DNA of 64,000 nucleotides from NCBI GenBank assembly GCA_017893485.1, contig CM030368.1:179595654-179659653 (forward strand). The letters are read 5' to 3'. Positions 33,887-45,461 of this stretch are shown here, piece by piece. Each line of letters begins with the position of its first letter. The stretch's first letter is position 1. Below the pieces are notes generated by a model. It was given only the letters and a program-made list of their open reading frames with translations. It did no database searches and was not told the DNA's origin. The stretch is from Hemerocallis citrina (lineage: Eukaryota; Streptophyta; Magnoliopsida; Asparagales; Asphodelaceae). The translations under genes were made by a program, and so were the position numbers.

Positions 33887-35621
33887 ATGGGCAGAACGAA
33901 AGGACTGTTAGGGCCGTCTGGTAGTGGTTGTGGCCAACTATTTATACAAGTAAGAGAATTATTAGTGCTAGTTTTAAAACATTACTATGTAACATTATAT
34001 CCATAATAACAAGTTTTTTATACATTTGTAAATGTTGGTGGCTACCATTCTTCTTCCGCCGATGCTGGTGCGTTATCTTCGGTTGGACGTACACCTCTAG
34101 GACCAGAAGACACAAGCCTATTTGCGTTGCAACACAGACACATATATCAAGACGTATGGGAAGGGTCAGCAAAGAAATGTAACTTTCGGATGAACGCAAC
34201 CCTTCCCATGGATCCCCGTAACCATGCGTACTTGGTCCAAGCTAGTTTCCACTGAGTCCGATTAATGGTGGGGGGGTCTGAAGCTAGATCGGTACTTACT
34301 TACAGCTCTTGTCGAGTGATGGGGGACGAAGACACACACATTCCATCTACTGGAAGGAGAGATGGAGGTCACTCTCCAAGATGTAGCAATAATTTTCGGG
34401 CTTCCGATAGATGGAGTGGCCATGACAGAAAATATGGACTTCAACCGAGTATCAGTTGAACATGATTACCACTGTATCAATTTAGAAGCTGAATGGGCTA
34501 CAAAGAAAACTGAAGTTGCAGATGAAGCTGCAACTGAAGAAGAAGATAAATTTTATAAAAAAGTATTTGACGGTCCCCCGATTATCGGTTGAAGAGAAGG
34601 TTCACAGGGTACATGAAAGAAAACTCCACTAACGAAGACGTCCATTACTACACACATGTTTACATTGTAAGTCTGATTGGAGGTGTGCTCTTCCCAAACT
34701 CCTCCAGTGATCTCGTGCCACTTATTTATTTATGATTGTTAGGTGACTTCAGTAAATCCGGCCAGTATAGTTAGGGAAGTGCGGCGTTAGCTTCATTATA
34801 CAGGTCTTTGTGTGCATGTGCATTGAATTCCCAGTAGATGGCAGTGCCGATTATGTTGTTACGGATTTGGAGTTGGGAGCGTACACACATCGATCAACCT
34901 CAGATGGTTGAGCCATCACCGGCTTGGTTGGCCGCTCCGCCAATTCCAGAGATGTCGTCTCCTTTAAAAGTATATTGGGCAGGGCGTTACTAATGGGTTG
35001 ATAACCTACGCACATCTCTGACTTACTATAGAGATAAATTGGACTAGTTCACGACGAGTGTGACAAACTGTAACACCCTAGATTTGATTTATGAGATTTT
35101 TGTGATTTTACGTGTTTTGCACGTGTAATTTCATTTGTATAATTTCTCATATGAAATATTTTTATATAGTATTTGTTCTCATTATTTTTTCAAAAATTAT
35201 TTTCTTTAAAAGCCTAATTAAAAATCTAGGCCTAATTGTCTTTTTAAGCCCACTCCATTTATTAATTAAATTAATTATTTAAAGCCCATGGTTAGTTTGG
35301 CCCATTAGTGAGCCCATTTACTTTAATTCTCTTTTGAAATGGTCTAACTTGTAGTGTAGACTTATTTTATGAACAATTAAATTTGTCACATGAACAAATT
35401 TGTAAATGAGGGACACTAGGTGGCAGGTGCATGGAATGGAGTGTGCATTGCACACCCTTCTCATCTAGGCCAGATTGTAGATGGAGGGAGTGGGAGAGAT
35501 GGAAGTGGTGGAGAGGTAGTTGCCCATCATGGGTAGTTTCTATAACTCCCTAATGCATCTTGGCCCTTAATCTCCACCCATTTGATCTAATCTTGGCCCT
35601 CCATTCACCCTAGAAAAATTG

Positions 35622-35629
35622 TATAAATA
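35622..35629 (+). promoter_or_regulatory. TATA box of LTR D
   Basis: TATAAATA followed by CCCCCTCCC and then a leader rich in AGAGAG/AAAGA sequence. Its distance from the LTR start (about 550 bp) marks the likely end of U3. Confidence 0.65.
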
Positions 35630-36588
35630 CCCCCTCCCACACTCTTCATTCTCACACTTGAAATTTTTTAAAAAGAAAGAATAAAAAGAGAGAAAAAAAT
35701 ACAAGTTGTAAGGCAAAGATTGAGGAGTTTTGTGAGATTGAAAAGAGAGAGTATTGTGTGTGTTCAACACCAAGGAGGAGGCCGGCATTGCAAGGACCAA
35801 GAAGGGAGAGGCTCCGGTTCTAGTTTGATCAAGGAGAAGGCGACTTACGTGGCTTGATCTAGGAGGAGGAGGCTTTGTTCATTCGTTGTAGGAGATTCTC
35901 TAGAAGTTCTTTTTATTTTCTCTCCATTTAAGGTGGGTGTTTCTCTTAAACTTCTAATTAGACATCATATTAGGATGTGGTTGACAAATTAAGAAGAAAT
36001 TTTAATTAATGAAGCCATGCATCATGAAAATGAGATAAATTGCTACTAGTTTGAATATATGTTAAAAGAGTGTTAAACTGATTGCCAAATTATAATTTGT
36101 TAAATGATTACCATGCTACCATGCTCTATTTCATTGTGATGTGCTAGATAAAAAAAAATACATGCTTGTGTGTTGAACAATTGAATAAAGAACTATGGAT
36201 ATGGGTGATTTTGATTAATGAGATGTTAAATGACATGAAAAATGTAATTTGTTACTGAGATAATTGTACAATGTTAACAAAAATACTATTTTTGATTTAG
36301 GAAAATTTGAAGAGTAAATTATAAGGAGAATATGCCTATTTTTCCCCAAATTCAAAAATTGAAAACAAAATGAATTAGAGAGCAAATTATGTTTTTTGTG
36401 TCAAAAAAATTAATTTTTTATTTACTGAAATACTGTACTGAGATGAAAAATAAAATCTGGAGTTTTTGAATAAATTTAAAGAAGAAGAGAACTCAAAAAT
36501 ATTTGTTTTTGTTTTTGTAAAAATTTGAAAAGAACATAGACTTCGCTTATAACCCCAGTAATCTAAACCATATCAGTTTAACACCATG

Positions 36589-36832
36589 GCCATACTGGTT
36601 AGTCGGTGCAATGGATTCGGTTACTGTAGCAACGGGTTTGGGTTGGTGATCTTGGGTTTGAAACCTGGCGTGAGCCTTTTTGTTTTCTTTTTTTCAAAAA
36701 TCCGAAAACCAAAATTCCCACCTTATCTAAAATTAACCCCACTCTATATCGTTGTGGCGCCTTGGCTGTTCTGGCTCTCGGTGGCGGTTGGTTACCCTGT
36801 GGTCGTCAGTTCGATTCCCAGCTTTGACAGGA
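36589..36832 (+). other. Two tRNA-like modules in LTR D
   Basis: Module 1: TACTGGTTAGTCGGTGCAAT (36593-36612) with GGGTTTGAAACC (36654-36665). Module 2: CTGGCTCTCGGTGGCGGTTG (36771-36790) with GTTCGATTCC (36809-36818), an excellent B-box core. Spacing between modules, about 160 bp, resembles B and C. Confidence 0.6.
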
Positions 36833-38939
36833 ATTTAACTTTTTTTTGATTTTTTTGGTTTTAAAAAAAATTGATTTGTGGCTTATAAAAATTTGGGGAA
36901 AATCCTATAATTATTCTAAAATTATATGGACTTAATGAAAAATATTTGGGACATGATTTGACTAAAATGAAGATGGTTTAGAAGTAAAATTGCATGAAGT
37001 TGATATTCGTATAAAATGAAAGGTGATTATTTTCATGAAAAGATTACACTAAGTTATAAAAGAGGAATTTCTGAATGAAAGAAAATTTAAGTGAGTTATC
37101 TATGAATTGTATTGCCTATTGTGAATATTGAAAAATGCGACTTTATCCTTATGGAATTAAGTAAGGAAAGAAAATATAGTATGAGAATTTATTGTGCTTA
37201 TGGAAAAGAACTTTGTGAGTATGAAGTATAAGAATTAAAATTGAACTTGATATATGAGTTTTGATTCATAGAAATGAAAACAAATCATGTTAATTGTGGA
37301 AAAGAACTTATGGGTAATTGGGTATACATACTCAATTTTGTGATTATGAATTGAAATTGAGAACTAGAGTGTAGTTAAGCCTCATACCGGCATTGAAAAG
37401 AAATGTGTTGAAATGAAATTTGAGATGAAAAGACCAAGATTTGGGTCATGTTGAATAAATGGTTAAGACCGGTATAGTGGAAGGGCTAACTCTAGAGAAT
37501 TGATTTTGTTTCATGATTCAAATAACTAAGGACTAGATTCATAGTGAAGACGTGATGAAAATAAGAGAAAAACACGAGTATGAGGGTCTCGGAGCTACGG
37601 TGTGAGAGTATTCACATGCTATCTTCACGATGCTTCGTAACATGACGTGGATATGTCTCTAGGAGTCCGTACCGCAGGCGACGCTCGTGGGGTGTTTGGT
37701 GACTGCGGGTGGTGTCATACCCCATGACGGATGCTGAATTGTCCATAGGTTCTTCACGATGCGTCGTGACATGACGTGGGATTTTCCTCCAGGTTGTTTG
37801 GACATGAGCTCGTAGCTCATAGAACATCTAGGATACTTATCGTAGTTACAGTAGTAGTTTAAGTCATAACGAGGGATTGAACCCTACAAGATGAAGAATG
37901 GTTATGGGCATGCCCTCAGACCTATATAGTATGGGATGCATAGAATCTGAACAAGTGCGCATTAGTGTCATCTAATATAAATAAGTGTATTAAAGACTAA
38001 GTGCACAGCACGACACGACATCAATAGGATAGTCCCTTGTAGTTCTGTTTGTGATCAAGTTTATGATTTGTTTATGTATTTAAGAATCGTTATACTGTTC
38101 GGCATAGAGAGGATAGTCGTGTATAATATTTCGTCAGTTGTAAGCAACTGACGCGCCCACAATTTTTATACAAGGTAAAGTGATTAACAAGACTAAAGAA
38201 TGCATGCTGATTAAAGAATGATCCAAGTGTTGTACATTTCAATTCATGTAATCTATTGTACATTGCTTTCGCTGTAAACATGTTATGTAAGTATAGACTC
38301 TGATGTAACAAAAAGTTTTTATTTCCTTGTAAAATTGTACGAAAGAAGTGTAAAGATCCTGTGGAACTTTGAATTCAGTATGTTTTGGAATTCGGGGTGT
38401 TACACAAACTGCATGTCGTACACCCCCGATCGATTGGAACGGCTTCCACCCATGTGTACGGCCGCTGTCGACCTTTGGTTGACGACAGCCCCACTCGTCA
38501 ACTTTGGTGTTGTGGAGTTCTGCTATCCAGATAGCGTACTTCGGCAGTTCGGATTGCAGTAAAAGATTCCCGAATCCCGCTCGTACGACCAGAAATTATA
38601 TGAAGTGAAAGGGACTGGTCGCGTGCCTAATTTTAACTGGGCAGATTTTCATCAATTACATTTGTCATACTGGAATCAGATATTTTATATGGTACTGGGA
38701 CGTCAAGCACCTTACGATGGCTCGATGCAGGATGTTTATATGACGTGGTACAAGCATACTGCAAGATTATATGAATCTCCGCATACCATTGTACCATCGG
38801 GGATCCAGATATCGGTTCCATGACAGAAGAGGAACCACCGCCAACATCTTAGTCTTCTCAACCAATGTACCAGTCGAAGATGTCGTTGTACCAAGCTATG
38901 GTTATTGTACTAAGAATTCTTTTAACAAGTTAACAAATT

Positions 38940-39764
38940 TCAACTACTATATGCAAAAGTTCTATCGTAAAAATCATACAAGTAATTCATTGTCGATTCT
39001 AATGTAACTAAATATTCATTACAATCATATTCAGATTCATCTACAAGTAAACTAAAAGGCATTTCAATCAAACTCCTCGTGCTTGCTAATTTGATACGAT
39101 GATCCATAACAGTAGCAATGCAATAAAACACAGGAGGAGGATTCAAATACTTCAAAAATTTAGTGTACGCGGGAATAACAATTTGGCTAATGTATTGGTC
39201 CGAAATCATTTCTTGAAAAGTTTGCATCATAGTAATTATTGAAATAAAAATACTATTAGAAGTGAAATCATAAGATTTTGAAAACTTCACAGTTGCAGAT
39301 TTAAAAGGTTCCAAAAATCTGAACAACGATTCGGCATAAAACCCTGATTGAGAGTCATTTGAAAATCTTCCATATTTTTTGCAAGGCAAAAATCATTTAT
39401 AACAGCTTTGTATTGAATAACAATATTTGATAAGTCGAAAGTAGAGTTCCATCGTGTTTAACATCTCTAGAATTTTTTTAAAATGTAATCCTTTAAGATT
39501 ACACCATTCTTTAAATTGTTGAAGCATAGTTCCACTTATAGCGATACAATGTACACAATTTCTAATTGCATTCACATATGGATCGAATTTTTTCAAAGCA
39601 TCTTGTACACATAAATTTATAATATAACATGCATATCTAACATGAAAAATTTTAAGGCATGAAGGAGCTAATTGTTGTTTTAATATACTAATCGAAGCAT
39701 TGTTGTTATAGACATTATCAAAACTAATCGTACAATTTTTTATCACCAATTTGTTATAAATCAC
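38940..39764 (-). pseudogene. hAT transposase fragment (RICESLEEPER-like)
   Basis: The minus strand has two adjoining open stretches. 39764-39393 holds C-T-I-S-F-D-N-V-Y-N-N-N-A-S (the DDE-region Asp followed by 'N-A-S' typical of hAT), F-H-V-R-Y-A-C-Y-I-I-N-L and V-Q-D-A-L-K. 39389-38940 holds F-L-E-P-F-K-S-A-T-V-K-F-S-K-S and A-T-V-M-D-H-R-I-K-L ('VLDPRYKL' motif), the DUF4413/hAT central region. The N-terminal BED zinc finger and the C-terminal dimerisation domain are absent. A stop separates the halves. It lies exactly between the two PMD copies. Confidence 0.85.
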
Positions 39765-39784
39765 AAACTTCTAAAATACAGGTT

Positions 39785-41306
39785 TGCAACTGAATGTTGA
39801 TAATTATATTATTTTTAGTGGAGACAATTATAGATAATAACTAGCAGTACAATAGGAAAGAAAAGAATAAAAAAGACATAAGCAAGCAATTTCTTTATTA
39901 TTGTTGATAGATGTTTATTACATTATGTAAATTTTGTTTGATCTATATGAATAGATGTTTATTACTGAGAATTATGGTATTAATGTTGATAGAGAAATTA
40001 GCAGAACGAGGGGATAGTCAAGGCCATCTGGTAATGGTAGTCACCAACCATTTACACAAGTAAGAGAATTATTAGTGTTAGTTATGAAATTTATGTAACA
40101 TTGTATCAATAATAACAAGATTGGTATACATTCGTGTAGGTTTATGGCCACCATTCTTCTTCCGCCGATGCCGGTGCATCATCTTTGGTTGGACGTACAC
40201 CTCCCGGACCAGAAGACACAAGCCTATTCGTGTTTCAACATAGACACATATCTTAAGCCGTGCGGAATGGGTCAACAAAGAAATGTAACTTTCGAATGCA
40301 CGCTACTCATTCCATGGACCCACGTACCCATGCGTACTTGGTCCAAGCTAGTTTATACGGAGTTGGATTTATGGAGGTGTAAAGCTCGATTATCACTTAT
40401 TTACAGCTATTGTCAAGCAATGGAGGCCAGAATTACACACATTCCATCTACCGGTAGAAGAGATGATTGTCACTCTCCAAGATGTGGCAATGATTTCCGT
40501 GCTTCCGATAGATGGGGTGGCCATGATGGAAAATATGAACTGCGACTGAGTATCAGTTGTACGTGATTACCTCGGTATCAATTTAGAAGTTGAATGGGCT
40601 GCAAAGAAAGCTGAAGTTGGAGCTGAAGCTGAAGATGAAGCTACAGCTGAAGTTGAAGATGAAGTTGCAGCTGAAGCTGAAGATGAAGCTACAGCTGAAG
40701 TTGAAAATGAATTTGCAGCTAAAGAAGAAGATAAATTTTATCAAGAAGTTTTTTTACGGTAAATCCTTCCGACTGTCATGGTTGAAGAAAAGGTTCACAA
40801 GGTAATTGAAAGAAAACTCCACTGACAAAGACGTCCATTACTACACATGTGTCTACATTGTAAGTTTGATTAGAGGTGTGCTCTTCCCAAACTCCTCCAA
40901 TGATCTCATGTCACTTATGTATTTACGGTTGTTGGCTGACTTCATTATGGCCGGCTGGTATAGTTGGGGAAGTGCGGCATTAGCTTCATTGTACAGGTCT
41001 TTGTGCGCATGTGCATTGAATTTTCGAAAGATGGTGGGGCCGACGGTGATGTTACAGATTTGGAGTTGGGAGCGTACACACATTAGTTGTCTCCTAAGGG
41101 TTAGTACACACATCAGTTGTCTCCTGAGGGTTAAGGTATCACCGGCTTGGTTAGCCACTCTGCCGACTCCAGAGATGTCTCCTCCTTTAGGAGTGTATTG
41201 GGCAGGGCGACACACATGGATCGATAATCCACGAACATCTCTGACATAAGATAGAGATGAGTTGGACATATTGCATGATGAGTGTGTCAATTAGGTGTCG
41301 TACATA
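39785..41306 (+). pseudogene. PMD gene, second copy (partial)
   Basis: Homologous to 33672-35068 over its length. The first-exon ATG is changed (AGAGAAATT instead of AGAGAAATG at about 40001). The donor ACAAG|GTAAG and acceptor GTGTAG (40138) are kept. PMD motifs: GPEDTSLFVFQHRHIS then stop; V-T-L-Q-D-V-A-M-I-S-V-L-P-I-D-G in the frame beginning about 40469; H-Y-Y-T-C-V-Y-I-V-S-L-I-R-G-V-L-F-P, Y-S-W-G-S-A-A-L-A-S-L-Y and W-S-W-E-R (40806-41090). It ends abruptly after the point that corresponds to the D insertion in copy 1 and lacks the C-terminal part. Confidence 0.82.
40603..40735 (+). repeat. Acidic coding minisatellite in PMD copy 2
   Basis: In one frame the DNA encodes AEAEDEATAEVEDEVA twice in tandem (48-bp unit, about 2.5 copies with changes), then K-E-E-D-K-F. 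Copy 1 has only a single shorter version at 34515-34552 (V-A-D-E-A-A-T-E-E-E-D-K-F). The expansion is in frame. Confidence 0.75.
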
Positions 41307-42478
41307 CGAGTGTGTTCACATATACATACATTTCATTCAAAGTTGACACTACCTAAAAAATAACAATAAAAATTTTCATACACCAACAACCTCCAATCAA
41401 CTAACACCAACCTACACCAACATACATACACTTCACAAAAAAGAAAATACATACACTGACCAAGGGACACCACCGCACCGTCTTCCTCGCATGACCTCCA
41501 ATCAACTACAAAATTTGTTAAGTTAAAAAACAAGATGTATTAGTACTAAAAAATTCTCATAAAGTGAATTTCAAACAAAATTGATAACCTCTTCCGACGG
41601 GGCAGTTTGCGTCCACTCGATGAGAATTGATTGGGCTTGTTTCTCTTCCAAGGGGGATTTTTGGATCTACAGGGACCTTATGTCAATTGTGATACCGACT
41701 CATTCGGATCTTGCTCTTCTTCGTGTATATCTTCTTCCTCTGATACCTTCGGTTCTTGTTGTGCCAGTTGTTGTCGCTCAGATATGCTAAGTGGTCCCCT
41801 AGTCACGCTCTTACGACTTGGCCGGCGTACCATTGAATTTTAAAAAGCTTCAAGTCTCGCCCCATCACCTGCCTCTTGAAGACTGTGGTGGCATGGTTTC
41901 AGGATCTCTCACATAACCTCCATGAAGCTCTCGGGCACGGTACTCGATAACGTACGAGCAACTATCCCCGCAATCTCCCATGTGTTATCAATCTACAACG
42001 ATAATAAACATATAAAGTAAACAACATAGTTACGAAATCATATATACATCAAATGTTAATTTAAGAATTCATCCCTACGATAAATATATAGGCCACCGCA
42101 CCCTTGTATCTTACTTTAAGTAGATGAAAAATGCTTCCTTGCTTTATCAACACATGTGTATTTTTTTGGTGTAATCGGAGTTACTCATGGTTGTGACATT
42201 TTGTTGTTTATCTCTTTTGCGACTGTATCCATCACCATGTCGATGTTGAGATAACTCTTTGGTCCTTCTCTTTGGAAGATGATTGCAGGAGCCGGGGAGA
42301 AATCCCGAGGTGGTTAGGTGGAGCAGCTTCGCAAGAGGTTGCGCATAACCAAGTTAGCGCTTGATCGCTTTCGTGATTAGTCTAAGGAAGGGTGATTGAA
42401 GACAGTATTAGTCGAGAGGGACTATGAGTTAACTCTCCTATGTGCTGATTACCTCTTCGGTATGCCCTTGCTTCCAAA
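41307..42478. other. No gene recognised; one coding-like minus-strand tract
   Basis: Mostly AT-rich sequence. On the minus strand 41838-41680 reads MVRRPSRKSVTRGPLSISER and then acidic E/Q-rich residues to a stop (53 codons), more protein-like than its surroundings, with further E/Q-rich sequence beyond the stop. It could belong to the C-terminal tail of another PMD-type gene; I cannot confirm this. Confidence 0.35.
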
Positions 42479-42826
42479 GTGACGAGGGACAGTATTGGGG
42501 AGTATGCTCTTCTCAGAGAGATACTTGTTGAGAAGGATTTGGAGATGGTACGGCTAGCAGTTGGAGTGGGATCGATCACACAGGTGGCCCCTCGCTATCC
42601 TGGTGATGATCAGAGTAGAGCAACTACGCTGTTATGTTTGGTACCTACCCATGGAGGGTTGCGTGCATCGGGTTGTGGTCTCCAGACTTTGTTCGCGGGG
42701 TTGGCACCTCCTAACAAGATTTCAATCGACCCAGGAGAGGTGGTGTCTGGAAAAAGGCCTGCGAGGAGGATTGTGTCCCTTAGGAGGAACATCCCTCGCC
42801 CACGTAACCGAAAGGATGGTCTATAG
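42479..42826 (+). CDS. Unidentified 115-residue open frame
   Basis: ATG at 42479, MTRDSIGEYALLREILVEKD, then a Pro/Gly/Arg-rich C-terminus ending R-P-R-N-R-K-D-G-L. GC content is higher than in the flanks. No family recognised, no splice signals required, no plausible start context beyond the ATG. It may be a fragment of a transposon-borne gene; an overlapping frame at 42561 is equally open. Confidence 0.25.
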   Translation: MTRDSIGEYALLREILVEKDLEMVRLAVGVGSITQVAPRYPGDDQSRATTLLCLVPTHGGLRASGCGLQTLFAGLAPPNKISIDPGEVVSGKRPARRIVSLRRNIPRPRNRKDGL

Positions 42827-43079
42827 ATCATCTTGCAAGACTACTATGTTGCTCAACATTTTGGTAAACTTTTGTAGTGATGCTTTTATTTGAAGTTGCA
42901 GAATCATTGTAATTCGGTAATTGTGGCAAGGCTCATAGTTTTGTACTTGTAAATTTTGGTAGTGATATAAGATCTAAGGCATAGATTTGTGATAATCCAG
43001 CAATTGTAAAGAAACTTGGTGTTTGTACGATAAAAGCTCTTTTATACACTTGATCCTTGCTATGTAATTCGTCATTTTA
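42827..43079. other. No feature recognised
   Basis: AT-rich sequence leading into the tandem repeats. It might hold the 3' LTR edge of Gypsy element E, but no TG...CA edge or partner LTR could be found. Confidence 0.4.
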
Positions 43080-43990
43080 GGGGTTAGCTAGTCGTAGGAG
43101 CAGCTTTAGGGAAGAGTTGGACTCTGTAATTATCATTTTGTGTTTAGCTAGTTGCGGGAACTCTTGAGAGGGGGTTGAACATTGAATTCATTGTATGAAG
43201 TTGATGAGTCGTTGTCAGAGCTCGTGTGAAGAACAAGGCATTGAACTCGTTGTTTGAATTTAACGAGTTGTTGATGGAACTCTAGCAGTGTGCAGAGCGC
43301 TTGACGAAGTTGGAACTTGTCTATTTTGTACTTAGCTAGTTGTAGGAGCAACTATAGGGAAGAGTTGGACTCTGAACTTGCTGTATGGGTGTTTAGCTAG
43401 TTATAGGAGCGACTCTAGGGAAGAGTTGGACTCTGAACTTGCTGTGTTATTTTTAGCTAGTTGTAGGAGTGACCCTAGGGAAGAGTTGGATTCCAAACTT
43501 GCTGTATTGGTCTTCCAACGAATTGTAAGAGTCACCTCGAGTGGCGAGCTGAGCTCCAAACTTGCTTATTTGCAGGTTTAGTATAGCAACTACATCCACG
43601 ATTATGGAACTCTAATTCATCTTTAAGGGTTTTTAACAAGTTCCAGAAATAGGTTGAATGGCGAGTTGAGCTCTGAACTTGCTTGTTTACAGGTTTCTCA
43701 AGCAACTCCAAGCCATGTGTATGGATTCCGAACTTATTGTTTAGGGGTTTAACAAGTTGCAGGAGTAGATCGAATGGTGAGTTAATCTTTGAACGTGCTT
43801 AGCCACGGGTTGCTAGAGCAACTCTGAGCCATGAGTATGGATTTTGAACTTGTTGTTGAAGGGTTTTGACGGGTTGCATGAGCAGGTCAAATGGCGAGTT
43901 GAGCTCTGAACTTGCTTCATTGCAAACTACAAGAGCAACTCCGAGCCATGGGTATGGTCTCCGAACTCGTCTTATAAGGAGCTTTTAATG
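43080..43990 (-). repeat. Degenerate about 60-bp tandem repeats downstream of Gypsy E pol
   Basis: Units such as TTAGCTAGTTGTAGGAGCAA followed by CT(A)AGGGAAGAGTTGGACTCT and GAACTTGCTGT recur about every 60 bp: clearest at 43332, 43391 and 43452, older copies at 43083 and 43140, and longer 110-120-bp derivatives from 43513 to 43990. On the coding strand of element E they lie 3' of pol. Tandem repeats in this place are known in Tat/Ogre-lineage Gypsy elements. Confidence 0.8.
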
Positions 43991-44249
43991 AGTTTTAGAT
44001 GTCGCTTTTAGGATTAAGCTTGACATTAACTCATTGTTCGCATTCAGAGAATTGTACAAGATCTTTGAAAAGATAAATGACTAATTTTATTGAAAAATTA
44101 AGCTAAGTGGTTATTTTAGTGTCTGACCATTATTACATGCGATGAATGGTATTGAAAACTAAATTGCTGCTCTAATGGCTGGCCTTTATTACAAAAAAAA
44201 GTAAAAACTTAAAAGTTTACTACTGAGAGTACGTTTAAGCACCATCATT
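43991..44249. other. Spacer between tandem repeats and pol end
   Basis: AT-rich, no open frame. Part of the 3' untranslated region of element E. Confidence 0.5.
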
Positions 44250-45160
44250 GTACTTCATGAGAGTGCTCGGCATTCCAGGTTCCAGGTATCCCCCCCCCCT
44301 CCCCGATCTTCAAGTCGGTAAGTTCTTGGGCGGACCACTTGGGAGACCTTGTAGGCCCCTTTCAGTTAGGAGCGAGCTTTCTCTTTCTACTCATGTTGGA
44401 TATCTCAAGTTTTCGAGGCCCCTTCTTTCAGATTAGTAGGGCGAATTTTATTGTTATAGAATTTATCGACTCTTTGCTAGTAGACGTTCCTCCGTATAGC
44501 TGATTTTTTCTGTACTTCCTTAATGATATCGAGATTGGCTTGAAGATTGTTGGAATTGTGTTCTTCATTGAAGGTGAGGAGGCGGGGGGATGGCTATCCG
44601 ACTTCCAAGGGGATAAGTGCTTTCTAGCCGTAAGGGAGGTTGAACAGTGATTCTCCAGTTGGGGTTCGCTTTGTTGTTCTGTAGGACCATAGTACGCATG
44701 GTAATTCCTCGATCCACAGTCCCCTTGCAACCTCACCTAGCTTCTTCTTGAGGCCTTCTAGAATATGTTAATTGGTATTTTTAGCTTAGTCATTGGTTTG
44801 GGATATGAGATGGAGGTGAAGCATTGAGTGATCCTTAGATCGATGCAGAAATGGCGAAATCGTTCACCAGTGAACTGTGTTTCATTGTCGGAGACTAGTA
44901 TGCAGGGATCCCAAACCTGCAGATTATACTTTTCCGAAAGAATTGTTGAATTTTTTACATGGTGCTGGTGGCCAACAGCTCAGCTTTGACCTACTTTGTG
45001 AAGTAGTTGATGGCTACTACTATGAAAGTTCTTCATCCAGTTACTGGTAGAAATGGTCCAAGTAAGTCCATTCCCCATATGGCGAAGGGGATAGGGCTCG
45101 ACATGGAACTGGTGATTGCTTGTGGCACTCACTTAATGGTCGAGTGGATCTGGCAAGGGC
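44250..45160 (-). pseudogene. Gypsy E integrase core and C-terminal domain
   Basis: Minus strand, several frames: P-F-A-I-W-G-M-D-L-L-G-P-F near 45090-45040 (first catalytic Asp), V-V-A-I-N-Y-F-T-K, then C-R-F-G-I-P and an S-D/P-N-E-T-Q region near 44905, and W-S-Y-R-T-type sequence near 44680. The end, L-E-D-x-E-G-x-x-I-P-G-T-W-N-A, near 44255 is the usual C-terminal of Gypsy pol. Broken by several stops. Confidence 0.75.
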
Positions 45161-45164
45161 TACA

Positions 45165-45461
45165 CTATTGAACATATTCTTGGGCGTCATTGAGTATTGT
45201 GGGCCAATAATATCCGTGATTGAGGATCTTGCAAGTGAGGGACCTTGCTCCTTGGTGGCAACCGCCGATTCCTTCATGTTGTTCTCTGATGGCGTATTGT
45301 GCTTCTTTAGGAGAAAGACATCTCAAGTAGGATTTGCCGTCGACTAGAGTGTAGGACCTTTTATATAGTAGTCCCTCCATGAGAGTGTATATTTCAACCA
45401 TTGTCCGTAGTATCCAGGGAGGATTCCCCTGTCGAAAAAATCGACAAAGGGTTTCATCCAA
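45165..45461 (-). pseudogene. Gypsy E integrase zinc-binding domain (H2C2)
   Basis: Y-T-L-V-D-G-K-S-Y-L-R-C-L, then A-I-R-E-Q-H-E-G-I-G-G-C-H-Q-G-A-R-S-L and G-Y-Y-W-P-T-I-L. The two His residues of the zinc site are present. The downstream C-x-x-C is lost with a frame change near 45165. Confidence 0.85.

Larger units (their letters stand above)
35069..38404 (+). mobile_element. Solo LTR 'D' (3.3 kb) in the PMD pseudogene
   Basis: TGTAACACCCTAG...TTCGGGGTGTTACA with CAAAC on both sides (35064-35068 and 38405-38409). No primer site, internal domain or second LTR, so it arose by recombination between LTRs. The last 0.9 kb (37510-38404) matches elements B and C; the first part has diverged. It carries a TATA box at 35622 and a tRNA-like pair at 36589-36832. 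Removing it rejoins the PMD sequence. Confidence 0.93.
33887..38823 (+). pseudogene. Plant mobile domain (PMD) gene, first copy, split by solo LTR D
   Basis: PMD (PF10536) proteins include the MAIN/MAIL family and many transposon-borne forms. Seen here: MGRTKGLLGPSGSGCGQLFI (33887-33949) with a GTAAGA donor; GPEDTSLFALQHRHIYQDVW from 34101; a stop near 34253; then LKLDRYLLTALVE, THTFHL and V-T-L-Q-D-V-A-I-I-F-G-L-P-I-D-G (34365-34412), the PMD hallmark; then C-terminal parts. The gene is broken at 35069 by a 3.3-kb solo LTR and resumes at 38405 with LTTAPLVNFGVVEFCYPDSV and L-R-Q-F-G, ending M-T-W-Y-K-H-T. The splice acceptor that copy 2 has at 40138 is lost. Several frameshifts make it a pseudogene. 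Confidence 0.85.

Noticed and set aside
43080..43990. CRISPR-like array
   Set aside because: Units are contiguous and degenerate with no unique spacers, and the sequence is plant nuclear DNA.
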